64,000 nt of DNA from Nostocoides sp. (GCA_016702415.1 JADJEA010000001.1:1593001-1657000), one strand, 5' to 3'; shown: positions 18,890 through 27,653, numbered from the stretch's first letter. Numbers and translations: made by a program. Notes: a model not told the origin generated them from the sequence alone.

Positions 18890-20083
18890 ATGACCGACGA
18901 CACGGCCCGCCACCGTCACCGCGACACGCTCGCCGTGCGCGGCGGGCTGATGCGCAGCCAGTTCGACGAGACGGCCGAGGGGCTCTTCCTGACCTCCGGT
19001 TACGTCTACTCCAGCGCGGAGGAGGCCGAACGGACCTTCACCGAGGAGATCTCGCGGTTCTCCTATTCGCGCTATGCCAACCCCACGGTGGCGATGTTCG
19101 AGGACCGGTTGCGGCTGCTGGAGGGGGCGGAATCGGCATACGCCACCGGGACGGGGATGGCGGCGGTGTTCGCCGCCCTCGGCGGGCTGTGCGCCGCGGG
19201 CGACCGAATCGTCGCGAGCACGGCGCTCTTCGGGACCTGCTACACGATCTGCGCGCAGGTGCTGCCACGCTGGGGTGTCGAGACCGTCTTCGTCGACGGG
19301 ACCGACCTCGAGGCCTGGCGGGCGGCGCTCGCGGTGCCGACGCGGGCGGTGTTCTTCGAGACCCCGAGCAATCCGACGATGCGGCTGGTCGATATCGCGG
19401 CGGTCGCCGAACTCGCCCATGCGGCCGGGGCGACGGTGGTCGTCGACAACGTCTTCGGGACCCCGGTGTTTTCCGCCCCGCTCGCTCACGGGGCCGACGT
19501 CGTGGTCTACTCCGCGACCAAGCACATCGACGGGCAGGGCCGGGTGCTCGGCGGCGCGGTCCTCGGCACGACCGAGTTCGTCACGACCGTGGCCCAACCG
19601 GTCATCCGCAACCTCGGCCTCGTGATGTCTCCGTTCACTGCCTGGGTCCTGGTCAAGTCCCTGGAGACACTCGACCTGCGGATGGCCCGCCAGGCCGCGA
19701 ATGCCCTGGCCGTGGCGGAGTATCTCGACGGTCACCCACGCGTCGCCCGGGTGTTCTATCCGTGGCTCGCGTCCCACCCGCAGCACGACCTCGCGCGTCG
19801 GCAGATGACCGGCGGCGGGACGGTCGTGACGTTCACGCTCGACGCGGACAAGGCGGGTAGCTTCGCCGTGCTCGACGCGCTGGAGATCATCGACATCTCC
19901 AATAATCTCGGCGACTCCAAGTCCCTGGCCACGCACCCCGCGACCACCACCCACTCGCGCATTCCGGAGGAGGAACGCCGCGCCCTGGACATCACTCCCG
20001 GGACCATCCGCCTAAGCGTTGGACTGGAGGACCCCCGCGATGTGATCGCCGATCTCGACACCGCGCTCGCCGCCCTCGGGTAG
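18890..20083 (+). CDS. metZ: O-succinylhomoserine sulfhydrylase
   Basis: A PLP enzyme that joins O-succinylhomoserine (or O-acetylhomoserine) and sulfide to homocysteine, a direct-sulfhydrylation route to methionine. The 397 residues have the gamma-family layout: VRGGLMRSQFDETAEGLFLT, SRYANPTV, GTGMAAVFA, ETPSNPTM, VVDNVFGTP, and the Schiff-base Lys in SATKHIDGQGR at about residue 210. ISNNLGDSKSLATHPATTTH and GTIRLSVGLED close the protein. The sequence is nearest the MetZ group (Rv0391-like) rather than MetB, judged from the N-terminus and SATKHIDGQGR. It converges on the following gene with only 11 bases between. Confidence 0.92.
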   Translation: MTDDTARHRHRDTLAVRGGLMRSQFDETAEGLFLTSGYVYSSAEEAERTFTEEISRFSYSRYANPTVAMFEDRLRLLEGAESAYATGTGMAAVFAALGGLCAAGDRIVASTALFGTCYTICAQVLPRWGVETVFVDGTDLEAWRAALAVPTRAVFFETPSNPTMRLVDIAAVAELAHAAGATVVVDNVFGTPVFSAPLAHGADVVVYSATKHIDGQGRVLGGAVLGTTEFVTTVAQPVIRNLGLVMSPFTAWVLVKSLETLDLRMARQAANALAVAEYLDGHPRVARVFYPWLASHPQHDLARRQMTGGGTVVTFTLDADKAGSFAVLDALEIIDISNNLGDSKSLATHPATTTHSRIPEEERRALDITPGTIRLSVGLEDPRDVIADLDTALAALG

Positions 20084-20094
20084 CGGTCACGGGG

Positions 20095-21282
20095 TCAGCC
20101 CAATAGGCCACGGAAGAAGCGGCTCAGGGCGGGATCGGCAACGAAGCCGCCCACGGCATACGCTTTGACTCCCCCCGACCCCTCCGCCCACGGGGCCGTG
20201 TCGGCCAGCGTCGGCGGGGTCAGGACGCTGCCCGCGCCGTCGGGGGAGAGGACGCCCCGCGTCGCGGAGTAGCGGTCCCAGCGCACCGGCGCGCTGCCGA
20301 TGTCCCCGGGTCCGGTCAGCCCGAGGTAGATCCGGTCGATCTCAGCCGTCCAGTCCACCGTTGTCACCGCGTGCGCGCCCTTGGCGCCGGGGCCGGCGGC
20401 AGCGGCATACCGCGCGGCCCGGTCGGCACCGACCCGGCCCGACCACAGCAGCGACTGGTCCTGTGGATTGTCGGGTCGGCCGTAGAGGCAGATCGAGACC
20501 GCCGTGGGTGTGTCGTCGGCCGTCCACGTGGAATCGCGGTGCTGGTCGGGAATGGTGCGTGGACAGCCGTTGCCGTCCACCTCCACCGACCGGGCCGAGT
20601 CGAGGATGGTCGTGCGGAGGTCGGCGTCCCGGGCGAACACGGTCACCGTGATCCCGTCGACGGTGCGCGTCTCGCGGACCTGGCCATCGGCATACGCCTC
20701 GGTGCCGTCGTCGCTGGCGGCGCCCAGCCACACGGCGTCCACCGTCGGGTGGATTGCCGGGTCACCCCCGCAGGCATCGCTCATCATGACGGGGCGGCCG
20801 ACGAAGGGGATATCGGCGACGGATTCGTAGGTCAGGTCACGGGGTCCGACGAACGCCCGGGTCGCCCCGCAATCGAAGAGGGCGCCGTCCCCTGTGGGAT
20901 CGGTTGGGGCCCCACCCCATCCCCACTCCGGGGGGACGCGGACCTCGACCCCGGCATACGACTCGATTCGCCAGGTGGAGGTGTCGAGGTGACGGCCGGG
21001 TGTCGCCGGGCTCGACGCCGCCGTGGTCCCCGCGGGGGGCGTTCCCGGGGCGTTCCCCGGGGCGCGGTGGGCCACCACCCACCCCAGGGGTATGCCGATC
21101 GCCACCACCGCGGCCGCCGCCGGCAGCAGCCACCGGGTCCGCGGGCGGGCTGCCGTGTGCTGCGGCAGGCTGGCCCTCAATGTGGTTGGCGCCAGGGTTG
21201 CGTGGTGGGCCAGCGCGGCCCGGACAAGGCCCTCGAGGTTGCGATCGTCGTCGGTGGTCGTGGTCGGCCGGATGTCGTTCAT
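20095..21282 (-). CDS. Single-pass membrane protein paired with an ECF sigma factor (function unknown)
   Basis: 395 residues. A cytoplasmic N-terminus of about 50 residues (NLEGLVRAALAHHATLAP) precedes one transmembrane helix at about 52-72 (WLLPAAAAVVAIGIPLGWVV), a Pro/Thr/Ala linker, and a large extracytoplasmic domain with several Cys (FDCGATR, MSDACGGD, GNGCPRT, SICLYG) that could form disulfides. Its ATG overlaps the stop of the sigma gene by four bases, so the two are translationally coupled. The topology suggests a membrane-bound partner or anti-sigma factor, but no zinc-binding anti-sigma HxxxCxxC motif is visible. That role is inference. No family was recognised in the external domain. 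Confidence 0.7.
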   Translation of the reverse strand: MNDIRPTTTTDDDRNLEGLVRAALAHHATLAPTTLRASLPQHTAARPRTRWLLPAAAAVVAIGIPLGWVVAHRAPGNAPGTPPAGTTAASSPATPGRHLDTSTWRIESYAGVEVRVPPEWGWGGAPTDPTGDGALFDCGATRAFVGPRDLTYESVADIPFVGRPVMMSDACGGDPAIHPTVDAVWLGAASDDGTEAYADGQVRETRTVDGITVTVFARDADLRTTILDSARSVEVDGNGCPRTIPDQHRDSTWTADDTPTAVSICLYGRPDNPQDQSLLWSGRVGADRAARYAAAAGPGAKGAHAVTTVDWTAEIDRIYLGLTGPGDIGSAPVRWDRYSATRGVLSPDGAGSVLTPPTLADTAPWAEGSGGVKAYAVGGFVADPALSRFFRGLLG

Positions 21283-21782
21283 GGCATCTCCTTGCTCGTC
21301 AGATGGGTCCGCAGCCGCGTCAGGGCCCGATGGATGTGGGAGCGGGCGGTGGCCTCGGCGCAGCCGAGGATCCGGGCGATGTCGGGATAGTCGAGGTCTT
21401 CGTAGAAGCGCAGCACCACGGCGGCACGCTGCGTCGGGGGGAGGGCGGCGCAGAGTCGCCAGACGGCGTCATGCTCGGCGACCGCTGTCGCTGGGTCAGC
21501 CGCGGTGGTTCCCGAATGCGGGTCCGCGACGGTGACCTGACGGCGGCCGAAACGCCGCCAGGCCGAGATGTGGGCGTTGGCGATGGCGCGTCGGACGTAC
21601 GCATCGGGGTCGGCGTCAGGATCGAGCCGCTCCCAGCGCTCCAGCACGCCAGCGAGGGCACTCTGCACCGCGTCCTGAGCGGCCGGTGCGGAGCCGGTGA
21701 CGAGATAGGCGAAGCGGAGCAACTCGGGCAGGCGCGGTGTCACCCAGGCCTCGAAGCTCAGCGGCTGCACGTCCGTCACCAT
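21279..21782 (-). CDS. SigE-family ECF RNA polymerase sigma factor
   Basis: 167 residues with the two ECF sigma regions. Region 2: FEAWVTPRLPELLRFAYLVT, AQDAVQSALAGVLERWERLD, DAYVRRAIANAHISAWRR. Region 4: LCAALPPTQRAAVVLRFYED, LDYPDIARILGCAEATARSH, IHRALTRLRTHL, a helix-turn-helix that reads the -35 box. It matches the actinobacterial SigE-like ECF group, often encoded with a coupled membrane protein, as here. It is expected to redirect RNA polymerase on an unknown surface signal. No autoregulatory promoter could be identified with confidence. Confidence 0.93.
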   Translation of the reverse strand: MVTDVQPLSFEAWVTPRLPELLRFAYLVTGSAPAAQDAVQSALAGVLERWERLDPDADPDAYVRRAIANAHISAWRRFGRRQVTVADPHSGTTAADPATAVAEHDAVWRLCAALPPTQRAAVVLRFYEDLDYPDIARILGCAEATARSHIHRALTRLRTHLTSKEMP

Positions 21783-21895
21783 GCCCTATTCACGCCCGGC
21801 CTGCGCCGCGCGTTGCAGTCGGCGACGACCTGCTCCCAAGACCCCGCGACCTTGGCGGGACTACCGGCACCGACACTGTGACCGCGAGCGGGGCG

Positions 21896-22642
21896 TCAGC
21901 GAGCCGTGACGTCGAGGACCCAGGGATTGCCCGGACGGTCGGGGGCCGCGAGGTTGGCGGCGAACCCGGGTGCGAGGACGTCGAGCAGCGCCGCCGGTCG
22001 ACGAGGGTCGTCGGCGGACTCGCATAGCGCCCGGGCCACGAGCCCACGGGTGTGTTTGGCCATGTGACTGGCCCCCGGCACGCGGACGGCGACCCAGCGC
22101 GAGGCGAGGGGACCCGTGGGGCGCCAGGTCGCGGCATACGGACCGGACCGGCAGTCGACGATCAGGCCGGGCCCGGCCGCGGGAGTCAGGACCGGGTCGA
22201 GCGCCGCCCGCCACCGGCGGTCGAGCTTCCCGACGCCGGGGAGAGAGGCGCAGATCGACGTGCGATAGGGCGCGATCCGGTCGCCGGCGCGGACCGCGCC
22301 GTACACCGCGGAGGAGATGACCAGGCGGCGGGCCGCCCGCCGGCGCCCCGGCAGGCTCAGCGTCGGCCAGTCCAGGGCGTCGTAGAGCACGCCGGTGTAG
22401 ATCTCGATCGCCGGTCGGGCGGGCCGGGTGCGAATGGTCAGGTTCGCCTCGACCTCGGCCCCGAGGGTCGCCGGCACGCCGAGGACCTCCATTGCGTCGT
22501 CCAACCCCGATGCCTCGACGAGCCCGTCGAGGACCTCCTCCCGGAGGCCGCTGAGCTCCGGGAAGGCCAGCGCTTCGACCCGCATCGGCGTGCCGCGAGT
22601 GGGCCGGGACTTCGTCTCCGACGGGGGGAGCAGGATGAGCAC
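21896..22642 (-). CDS. yaaA: YaaA family peroxide-stress protein
   Basis: 248 residues of the YaaA/DUF328 family. The opening MLILLPPSETKS matches the family's MLILISPAKT-like start. LTIRTRPARPAIEIYTGVLY, YDALDWPTLS, VISSAVYGAVRAGDRIAPYR and the C-terminal HMAKHTRGLVARAL follow. In E. coli YaaA limits free iron under peroxide stress and binds DNA; that it does so here is inferred. The GTG start is supported by a TAGAGT box exactly six bases upstream. It is transcribed away from the RNB exonuclease gene, with a 56-base divergent spacer. Confidence 0.9.
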   Translation of the reverse strand: MLILLPPSETKSRPTRGTPMRVEALAFPELSGLREEVLDGLVEASGLDDAMEVLGVPATLGAEVEANLTIRTRPARPAIEIYTGVLYDALDWPTLSLPGRRRAARRLVISSAVYGAVRAGDRIAPYRTSICASLPGVGKLDRRWRAALDPVLTPAAGPGLIVDCRSGPYAATWRPTGPLASRWVAVRVPGASHMAKHTRGLVARALCESADDPRRPAALLDVLAPGFAANLAAPDRPGNPWVLDVTAR

Positions 22643-22648
22643 GCCGCC

Positions 22649-22654
22649 ACTCTA
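22649..22654 (-). promoter_or_regulatory. -10 box of yaaA
   Basis: TAGAGT on the minus strand ends six bases before the GTG start. This is the leaderless arrangement. Confidence 0.5.
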
Positions 22655-22685
22655 AGCAGGGCCGTCCGGGGCCGGTGGCACGCAT

Positions 22686-22691
22686 TAGGTT
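22686..22691 (+). promoter_or_regulatory. -10 box of the RNB exonuclease gene
   Basis: TAGGTT ends seven bases before the ATG at 22699, with no ribosome binding site. It supports that start over an in-frame GTG at 22675. Confidence 0.45.
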
Positions 22692-22698
22692 GGGCCCC

Positions 22699-24183
22699 AT
22701 GGCGGAGCAAGGGATGCGCGTGCGCTACACCGACGAGGGGATCGCCGACGTCCTGGACGACGGGGCGCTCCAGGCTAGGTTCGCCGCGATCCGGGCGCAG
22801 TTCGCGGTCCCCCAAGCGTTTGCCGACGACGTCGTCGCCGAGGCCGCCGCGGTGGCGGCCACGCCCCTGGACATGCCGGACCGCGACGAGACCGCGGTGC
22901 CCTTCTTCACCATCGACCCGCCCGGCTCCCTCGACCTCGACCAGGCGATGCATCTGGAGCGCGACGGAGACGGCTACCGGGTCCGGTACGCGATCGTCTA
23001 CCTGCCCGCGTTCGTCTCCCCGGGCAAGGCCATCGACACCGAGTCCCGTCGGCGGGGGCAGACGATCTATTGCCCCGACGAACGCATCGCCCTTCATCCC
23101 CCGGTCCTGAGCGAGGGGGCGGCGAGCCTGCTCCCGGGGGAGGTGCGCGCGGCTTACGTCTGGGATCTGCGGTTGGGTGCGGACGGGGAGGTGACCACGG
23201 CGGCGGTTTACCGGGCGCGCGTGCGCAGCGTCGACCGCCTCGACTACGCGACCGTACAAGCGAGTCTCGACGCGGGGGCGGGGGACGAGCGCTTCGTGCT
23301 GCTCAAGGAGATCGGCGAGGCGCGCATCGCCGGCGAGCGCCGACGTGGTGGGGCGAGCCTGCCGATGCCCGAGCAGCAGGTCGACCGGGCCGCCGACGGG
23401 AGCTACGAGTTGGCGTTCCGGCCCCCGCTGGCCGCGGAGGAATGGAATGCCCAGATCTCCCTCATGACCGGCATCGCCGCCGCCGGGCTCATGCTCGGCG
23501 CGGGCGTGGGCATCCTGCGCACGCTGCCCAGCCCCGACCCGCAGGCGGTGGCTCGGTTTCGTCGGCAGGCCGCCGCCCTCGGCGTCGGCTGGCCTCGGGA
23601 GGAGCCGTATGGCGAGTTCCTGCGTCGCCTCGACCGGACCGATCCCCGCCATCTCGCCCTCATCTACGACGCGACGAGTCTGTTCCGCGGGAGTGGGTAT
23701 GCCGCGTTCGACGGCACCCCGCCGCCCCACCCCGAGCACGGTGCCCTCGCCGCGACCTATGCCCATGTCACCGCCCCGCTGCGCCGGCTCGTCGACCGGT
23801 TCGGGCTGGCCGTCTGCGAGGCCATCTCCACCGGCACCGAGATCCCCGCGTGGGCGAGAACCTCGCTGCCGGCGCTGCCGGACATCATGGCCACGAGCGG
23901 CCACATGGCCGCAGGGGTCGAGCGGGCGTCGACCGACGCGGTCGAGGCCGCGGTCCTGGCCACCCATCTCGGGGAGGAGTTCCGCGCCGTCGTCGTCGAC
24001 CAGGGCAGCCACGGGACGTGGATCCTCCAGCTCCTCGACCCCGCCGTCGTCGCTCAGGCCGGCACCGGGGTCGCCGTCGCGGTCGGCCATGTCGTCACCG
24101 CGCGGCTCGTCGAGGCAGACGTGGCGACGGGGGCGGTCCGCTTCCAGATCGTCGCCGTCGTCGACGACGCCACCACGCCGTAG
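22699..24183 (+). CDS. RNB-domain 3'-5' exoribonuclease (RNase II family)
   Basis: 494 residues. The RNB catalytic domain shows PFFTIDPPGSLDLDQAMHLE, carrying the Asp cluster that binds Mg (the family pattern is TIDxxxxxDxDDA, here ending DLDQA). YLPAFVSPGKAIDTESRRRG, LSLLPGEVR-like SEGAASLLPGEVRAAYVWDL, and near the C-terminus AATYAHVTAPLRRLVDRFGL follow. It lacks an obvious S1 domain, as in the short actinobacterial forms. It degrades RNA from the 3' end. It ends ten bases before the RNase P RNA, so the rnpB promoter must lie inside this gene or the two are co-transcribed. Confidence 0.9.
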   Translation: MAEQGMRVRYTDEGIADVLDDGALQARFAAIRAQFAVPQAFADDVVAEAAAVAATPLDMPDRDETAVPFFTIDPPGSLDLDQAMHLERDGDGYRVRYAIVYLPAFVSPGKAIDTESRRRGQTIYCPDERIALHPPVLSEGAASLLPGEVRAAYVWDLRLGADGEVTTAAVYRARVRSVDRLDYATVQASLDAGAGDERFVLLKEIGEARIAGERRRGGASLPMPEQQVDRAADGSYELAFRPPLAAEEWNAQISLMTGIAAAGLMLGAGVGILRTLPSPDPQAVARFRRQAAALGVGWPREEPYGEFLRRLDRTDPRHLALIYDATSLFRGSGYAAFDGTPPPHPEHGALAATYAHVTAPLRRLVDRFGLAVCEAISTGTEIPAWARTSLPALPDIMATSGHMAAGVERASTDAVEAAVLATHLGEEFRAVVVDQGSHGTWILQLLDPAVVAQAGTGVAVAVGHVVTARLVEADVATGAVRFQIVAVVDDATTP

Positions 24184-24193
24184 ACTCCCCGGC

Positions 24194-24583
24194 GGGAAGA
24201 GTCGGCCAGACGGTCGCGTCCCCGGGTCCGCCCGGGGCCGAGGAACGTCCGGACTCCGAAGGGCACGGTGGTGGCTAACGGCCACCCGGGGCGACCCGCG
24301 GGACAGTGCCACAGAGAGCAGACCGCCCCGGCGCGGCATACGCCATGACGGGGTAAGGGTGAAAGGGTGGTGTAAGAGACCACCAGCGGCCTGGGTGACC
24401 AGGTCGGCTCGGTAAACCCCACCGGGAGCAAGCCCAGACAGTGTGCGTTTGACGGCGGCCCGCCGGAGCACACGGGTAGGGCGCTCGAGCCCGCTGGCAA
24501 CGGCGGGCCTAGATGGATGACCGTCGCCCGTCGCGCGGTGACGCACGGCGGGAACAGGATCCGGCGTACGGCCGACTCTTCCC
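24194..24583 (+). ncRNA. rnpB: RNase P RNA, class A
   Basis: The catalytic RNA that trims tRNA 5' leaders. Terminal helix P1 is GGGAAGAGTCGGCC (24194) against GGCCGACTCTTCCC (ending 24583). Universal core elements are in order: GAGGAACGTCCGGACTCC, CAGAGAGCAGACC, GGGTAAGGGTGAAAGGGTG, GTAAGAGACCACCAGC, GGTAAACCCCACCGGGAGCA, and near the end ACAGGATCCGG. The iterated octamer CGGCATAC at 24335 falls in the loop of a hairpin (GGCG...CGCC) in the P12 area, a part that tolerates sequence change. The gene lies between the RNB exonuclease and an MBL hydrolase on the same strand. Confidence 0.96.
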
Positions 24584-24609
24584 ACCTGGTCGAGCTCCCC
24601 CCGGGTTGC

Positions 24610-24615
24610 TACCGT
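24610..24615 (+). promoter_or_regulatory. -10 box of the MBL hydrolase gene
   Basis: TACCGT ends eight bases before the ATG at 24624. It is weaker than the other boxes but has the same spacing. Confidence 0.3.
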
Positions 24616-24623
24616 CAGTCCGT

Positions 24624-25178
24624 ATGCGGATCACTCACCTGGGCCACGCCTGCCTCCTGATCGAGATGGCGGACTCGCGGATTCTCCTCGATCCCGGGGT
24701 GTTCACCGCGGACCTCTCCCCGGCCACGGACCTCGACGCGATCCTCGTCACGCACCAGCATCCCGATCACCTCGACCAGAGCCGCCTGCCCGGCTTGCGC
24801 CGCGCCAACCCCGGCGCGCTCCTGCTGACCTGGGAGTGGCATGCGCTGATCCACGACGACATCCCGGTCATCGCCAATGTCGGGGTCGTCTTCGCCGCCG
24901 AGGGGGAGCCGACCCTCTACCACCCGGGCGACACCCTCGCCGAGGAGCCGGGCCCGGTCGACGTGGCCTGCTTCCCGCTCAACGCGCCGTGGCAGCGCAG
25001 CCGGGAGATGACGGCATACCTGCGTCGCCTCGCCGCACCCCGGGCGATCCCGATCCACGACGGGCTGCTCAACGCGACCGGGCGCAATCTCTATCTCTCC
25101 CAAGCCCGTAGCCTCGGGTGTGCGCACACCGAGATCCTCGACCTCGCGGGTGCAGGGACGGTCGAGGTATCGGCCTGA
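24624..25178 (+). CDS. MBL-fold metallohydrolase
   Basis: 184 residues of the UlaG/YtnP-like branch of the metallo-beta-lactamase fold. MRITHLGHACLLIE and RILLDPGVF are the first strands. The metal-binding THQHPDHLD is at about residues 50-58, HPGDT near 113 gives the bridging Asp, and IPIHDG near 150 supplies the last His. It is a cytoplasmic hydrolase with unknown substrate. The ATG at 24624 matches the family N-terminus exactly. It lies 40 bases after the RNase P RNA. Confidence 0.88.
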   Translation: MRITHLGHACLLIEMADSRILLDPGVFTADLSPATDLDAILVTHQHPDHLDQSRLPGLRRANPGALLLTWEWHALIHDDIPVIANVGVVFAAEGEPTLYHPGDTLAEEPGPVDVACFPLNAPWQRSREMTAYLRRLAAPRAIPIHDGLLNATGRNLYLSQARSLGCAHTEILDLAGAGTVEVSA

Positions 25179-25244
25179 CCGCCGCGGCGCCCGGTTTCAT
25201 CCGGCCCCGTCGCCCATAGGGTCTGCCCATTGGGTGGCGGGATA

Positions 25245-25427
25245 TCAGTCCTCGCCGTCGTCCCACCGCCGGTCGGCCTCGTCCCAGGCCTTGGTCTTCT
25301 CGGCGGCGATCTCGAGGGCCCGCGAGGCTTCCTCGGCGCTGTCGTAGGGACCCATCACGTCGGAGTCCTGACCGCGGGTCGCATCGTCCTCGACCGCACC
25401 GGTGGCCACGTTGTACCAGTACGCCAT
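25245..25427 (-). CDS. SPOR-like small protein
   Basis: A 60-residue acidic protein: YWYNVATGAVEDDATRGQDS, VMGPYDSAEEASRALEIAAE, and a Trp-rich end (AWDEADRRWDDGED). The pattern GPYxSxEEAxxALE resembles the half-repeat of SPOR domains. Short proteins of this kind are found next to type I methionine aminopeptidase genes in actinobacteria (established context). Start at the ATG preceded by AAGGAG seven bases upstream. It is divergent from the methionine aminopeptidase gene, which begins 52 bases away. The function is unknown; peptidoglycan binding is doubtful, because no export signal is present. Confidence 0.8.
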   Translation of the reverse strand: MAYWYNVATGAVEDDATRGQDSDVMGPYDSAEEASRALEIAAEKTKAWDEADRRWDDGED

Positions 25428-25466
25428 TGCGACTCCTTCGGTTCCGGGGCGCCCCATCAGGGTGCC

Positions 25467-25472
25467 TAGACT
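25467..25472 (+). promoter_or_regulatory. -10 box of map
   Basis: TAGACT ends seven bases before the ATG at 25480, with no ribosome binding site. It supports that start. Confidence 0.5.
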
Positions 25473-25479
25473 CCACCGT

Positions 25480-26343
25480 ATGCCGTCGACCTCCTCCTAT
25501 GTGGCCCCCGGTGTGGTCTCTGCGCGCCGGCCCGTGCCGGCGTCGATCGCCCGCCCGGAGTATGTCGACCGGCCCGCCCCCGCTCCCTTCACCGGTGCCG
25601 AGGTCAAGGATCTCGAGACAATCGAGAGGATGCGGATCGCGGGGCGCTTGGCGGCCCGGGCGATGGAGGCAGCGGCGGCGATCATCGCCCCCGGCGTGAC
25701 CACCGACGCCCTCGACGCCGTCGCCCACGAGTACCTCTGCGACCACGGCGCCTATCCCTCCACTCTCGGCTACCGGGGCTTCCCCAAGTCGATCTGCACG
25801 TCCGTCAACGAGGTGATCTGCCACGGCATCCCCGACGACCGCCCGTTGGAGGAGGGCGACATCGTCAACATCGACATCACGGCCTTCATCAACGGGGTCC
25901 ACGGCGACACGGATGCGACCTATCTGGTCGGGGAGGTCGAGGAGGAGTCACGCCTCCTGGTGGAGCGGACCCGGGAGGCGATGCACCGCGGCATACGCGC
26001 GGCGACCCCCGGCCGGCCGATCAACGTCATCGGACGGGTGATCGAGAGCTTCGCCAAGCGCTTCGGGTATGGCGTGGTCCGCGACTTCACCGGCCACGGC
26101 ATCGGGGCGGCCTTCCACTCGGGCCTGATCATCCCGCACTACGACGCCGCGCCCCACTACGGGACGATCATCGAGCCGGGGATGACATTCACCATCGAGC
26201 CGATGCTCAACCTCGGCACCCACGCCTGGACGATGTGGCCGGACAAGTGGACCGTGGTGACGAAGGACAAGCGCCGGTCGGCCCAGTTCGAGCACACGAT
26301 CCTCATCACCGATCACGGGAACGAGATCCTCACCCTGCCCTGA
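25480..26343 (+). CDS. map: Type I methionine aminopeptidase
   Basis: Removes the initiator methionine from nascent proteins. The 287-residue protein matches the mycobacterial MetAP1c type with its N-terminal linker (VVSARRPVPASIARPEYVDR, containing the PxxP-type ribosome-binding stretch). The metal ligands are visible: Asp in NIDITAFINGVHGDTDATY (two), His in FTGHGIG, Glu in TIEPML and Glu in FEHT. YRGFPKSICTSVNEVICHGI and VVRDFTGHGIG are highly conserved signatures. An in-frame ATG at 25402 lies within the divergent small gene and is rejected. Confidence 0.96.
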   Translation: MPSTSSYVAPGVVSARRPVPASIARPEYVDRPAPAPFTGAEVKDLETIERMRIAGRLAARAMEAAAAIIAPGVTTDALDAVAHEYLCDHGAYPSTLGYRGFPKSICTSVNEVICHGIPDDRPLEEGDIVNIDITAFINGVHGDTDATYLVGEVEEESRLLVERTREAMHRGIRAATPGRPINVIGRVIESFAKRFGYGVVRDFTGHGIGAAFHSGLIIPHYDAAPHYGTIIEPGMTFTIEPMLNLGTHAWTMWPDKWTVVTKDKRRSAQFEHTILITDHGNEILTLP

Positions 26344-26518
26344 GGGTATGCCGATCCCTCCCCCCCGGGTCGGTGCGCTCGCCCCCGCGCACCCCACCGC
26401 GTGTGCGGGCCTCACCGTTTGCGCGGCCCTCACCTGCCCGCGGCTTTCCGCCCGCGGCGTGATCGCGCTTCGCGAGGTCTTGCCGGTTGCCCAAGGCGTT
26501 GTTGACCTCGCCCGGCGT

Positions 26519-26609
26519 ACCCTCGGCTACAGCAATGCGGCCCCGCGCTGCGGGCCCCCGCATGCGGGCACCGATCCCAGCGCGTTTGGTGTAGCTCACG
26601 GTCCCGCCT
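26519..26609. repeat. Small terminal-inverted repeat element, copy 1
   Basis: About 91 bases with ends ACCCTCGGCTACAGCAATG and TTTGGTGTAGCTCACGGTCC. The arms CTACA and TGTAG form an inverted pair. A second copy at 27654-27743 shares 17 of 18 bases at the left end and 17 of 20 at the right, but the roughly 45 internal bases differ. The two copies bracket the DUF559 gene. The rest of the 346-base gap between map and that gene holds GC-rich sequence without a gene, plus a DnaA-box-like TTTTCCACA at 26629-26637. Confidence 0.7.
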
Positions 26610-26689
26610 TTCGCGCCCGGCCCGGAGGTTTTCCACAGGCGCGGGGTCGCGGGGTCGCGCGCGAGGGCGGCACTGGGCAGGCTGGCTCC

Positions 26690-27616
26690 ATGTCCGTGGG
26701 GGTCACGCTCAAGGGGTTGGGCGGATTCGGCACGCGCGCCCAGCTTCGGCGCCACCATTCGCGACGGGCCATCGCCCGCGCCGTCGAGATGGGCGAGATC
26801 CGGCGACCCGGCCGGGATCGCTATGTGGTGGCCGAGATCGACGCGCACCGCGTCTTCGCCCACGAGCAGTGCGCGGTCGTCGGCCACCTCAGCGCCGCTC
26901 TCGCCCACGGGTGGCCGGTCGTGTGGGTGCCGGACCTGCCGTGGCTCGTGGTGGTCCCGGGGAGGCACGTTACGGCGCGGATGCGCAGCCGGACCGGCCA
27001 CCTCGCATGGGCCCCGATCGACGCCGCGGAGCGTGCCGCGGGTGTGACCTCGCCCTGCCGGACCGTCCTCGACTGCGCCCGGGCCCTGCCACGGGACCAA
27101 GGGCTCGCCATCGCCGACGCGGCGCTCGCGTCCGGCAAGGTCTCCGTCGCCGAGCTAGAGCGGGCCGCATCCAAGGTCACCGGTCCAGGCGCGCGCCGGG
27201 TTCGTTGGGTTCTCGCGGCCGCGGACGAGCGCGCCGCCAATCCCTTCGAGTCCGTGCTGCGCAGCATTTGCCTCGAGATCGACGGGCTGTCGGTGGTCCC
27301 CCAGCAGACGATCGCCGAGCCGGGTCTGTTCGCCGTGGTCGATCTCGCCGACCCCGAGCTTCGGCTGGTCCTGGAGGCCGACGGATACGAGCACCACGGC
27401 AGCCGCGCGGGCTTCGTGCGCGACGTCCGTCGACATACCGAATTGAGCATCTACGGGTGGCACGTCCTCCGGTTCACCTGGGTCGACGTCATGACCAGAC
27501 CTGTCTGGGTGCGCTGGACGATCGAGACCTGGCTCGCCGTGCACGTGCGCGATCGCGCCCTCCAGCCCCCGCCCCGGGGTGGCTCGGTCGCCACCGGACG
27601 CAACGCCGTCGGCTGA
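26690..27616 (+). CDS. AbiEi-like N-terminal / DUF559 endonuclease-fold C-terminal protein
   Basis: 308 residues. The N-terminal part (about 1-60) resembles the winged-helix AbiEi antitoxin N-terminus (FGTRAQLRRHHSRRAIARAV, GEIRRPGRDRYVVA). A middle region follows (TSPCRTVLDCARALPRDQGL, IADAALASGKVS). The C-terminal about 100 residues are a DUF559 / Vsr-like nuclease fold: NPFESVLRSICLEIDGLSVV, VDLADPELRLVLEADGYEHH, DVRRHTELSIYGWHVLRFTW. The Glu and Asp plus ExDGYEHH suggest a PD-(D/E)xK-like metal site. Genes of this type are multi-copy in many actinobacteria and of unknown role. Start ATG 26690 fits the domain edge. Repeat copies on both sides suggest a mobile cassette. Confidence 0.85.
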   Translation: MSVGVTLKGLGGFGTRAQLRRHHSRRAIARAVEMGEIRRPGRDRYVVAEIDAHRVFAHEQCAVVGHLSAALAHGWPVVWVPDLPWLVVVPGRHVTARMRSRTGHLAWAPIDAAERAAGVTSPCRTVLDCARALPRDQGLAIADAALASGKVSVAELERAASKVTGPGARRVRWVLAAADERAANPFESVLRSICLEIDGLSVVPQQTIAEPGLFAVVDLADPELRLVLEADGYEHHGSRAGFVRDVRRHTELSIYGWHVLRFTWVDVMTRPVWVRWTIETWLAVHVRDRALQPPPRGGSVATGRNAVG

Positions 27617-27653
27617 CCCGCCCTCACCTGTCCGCCGATGCCACCCCGGTCGA

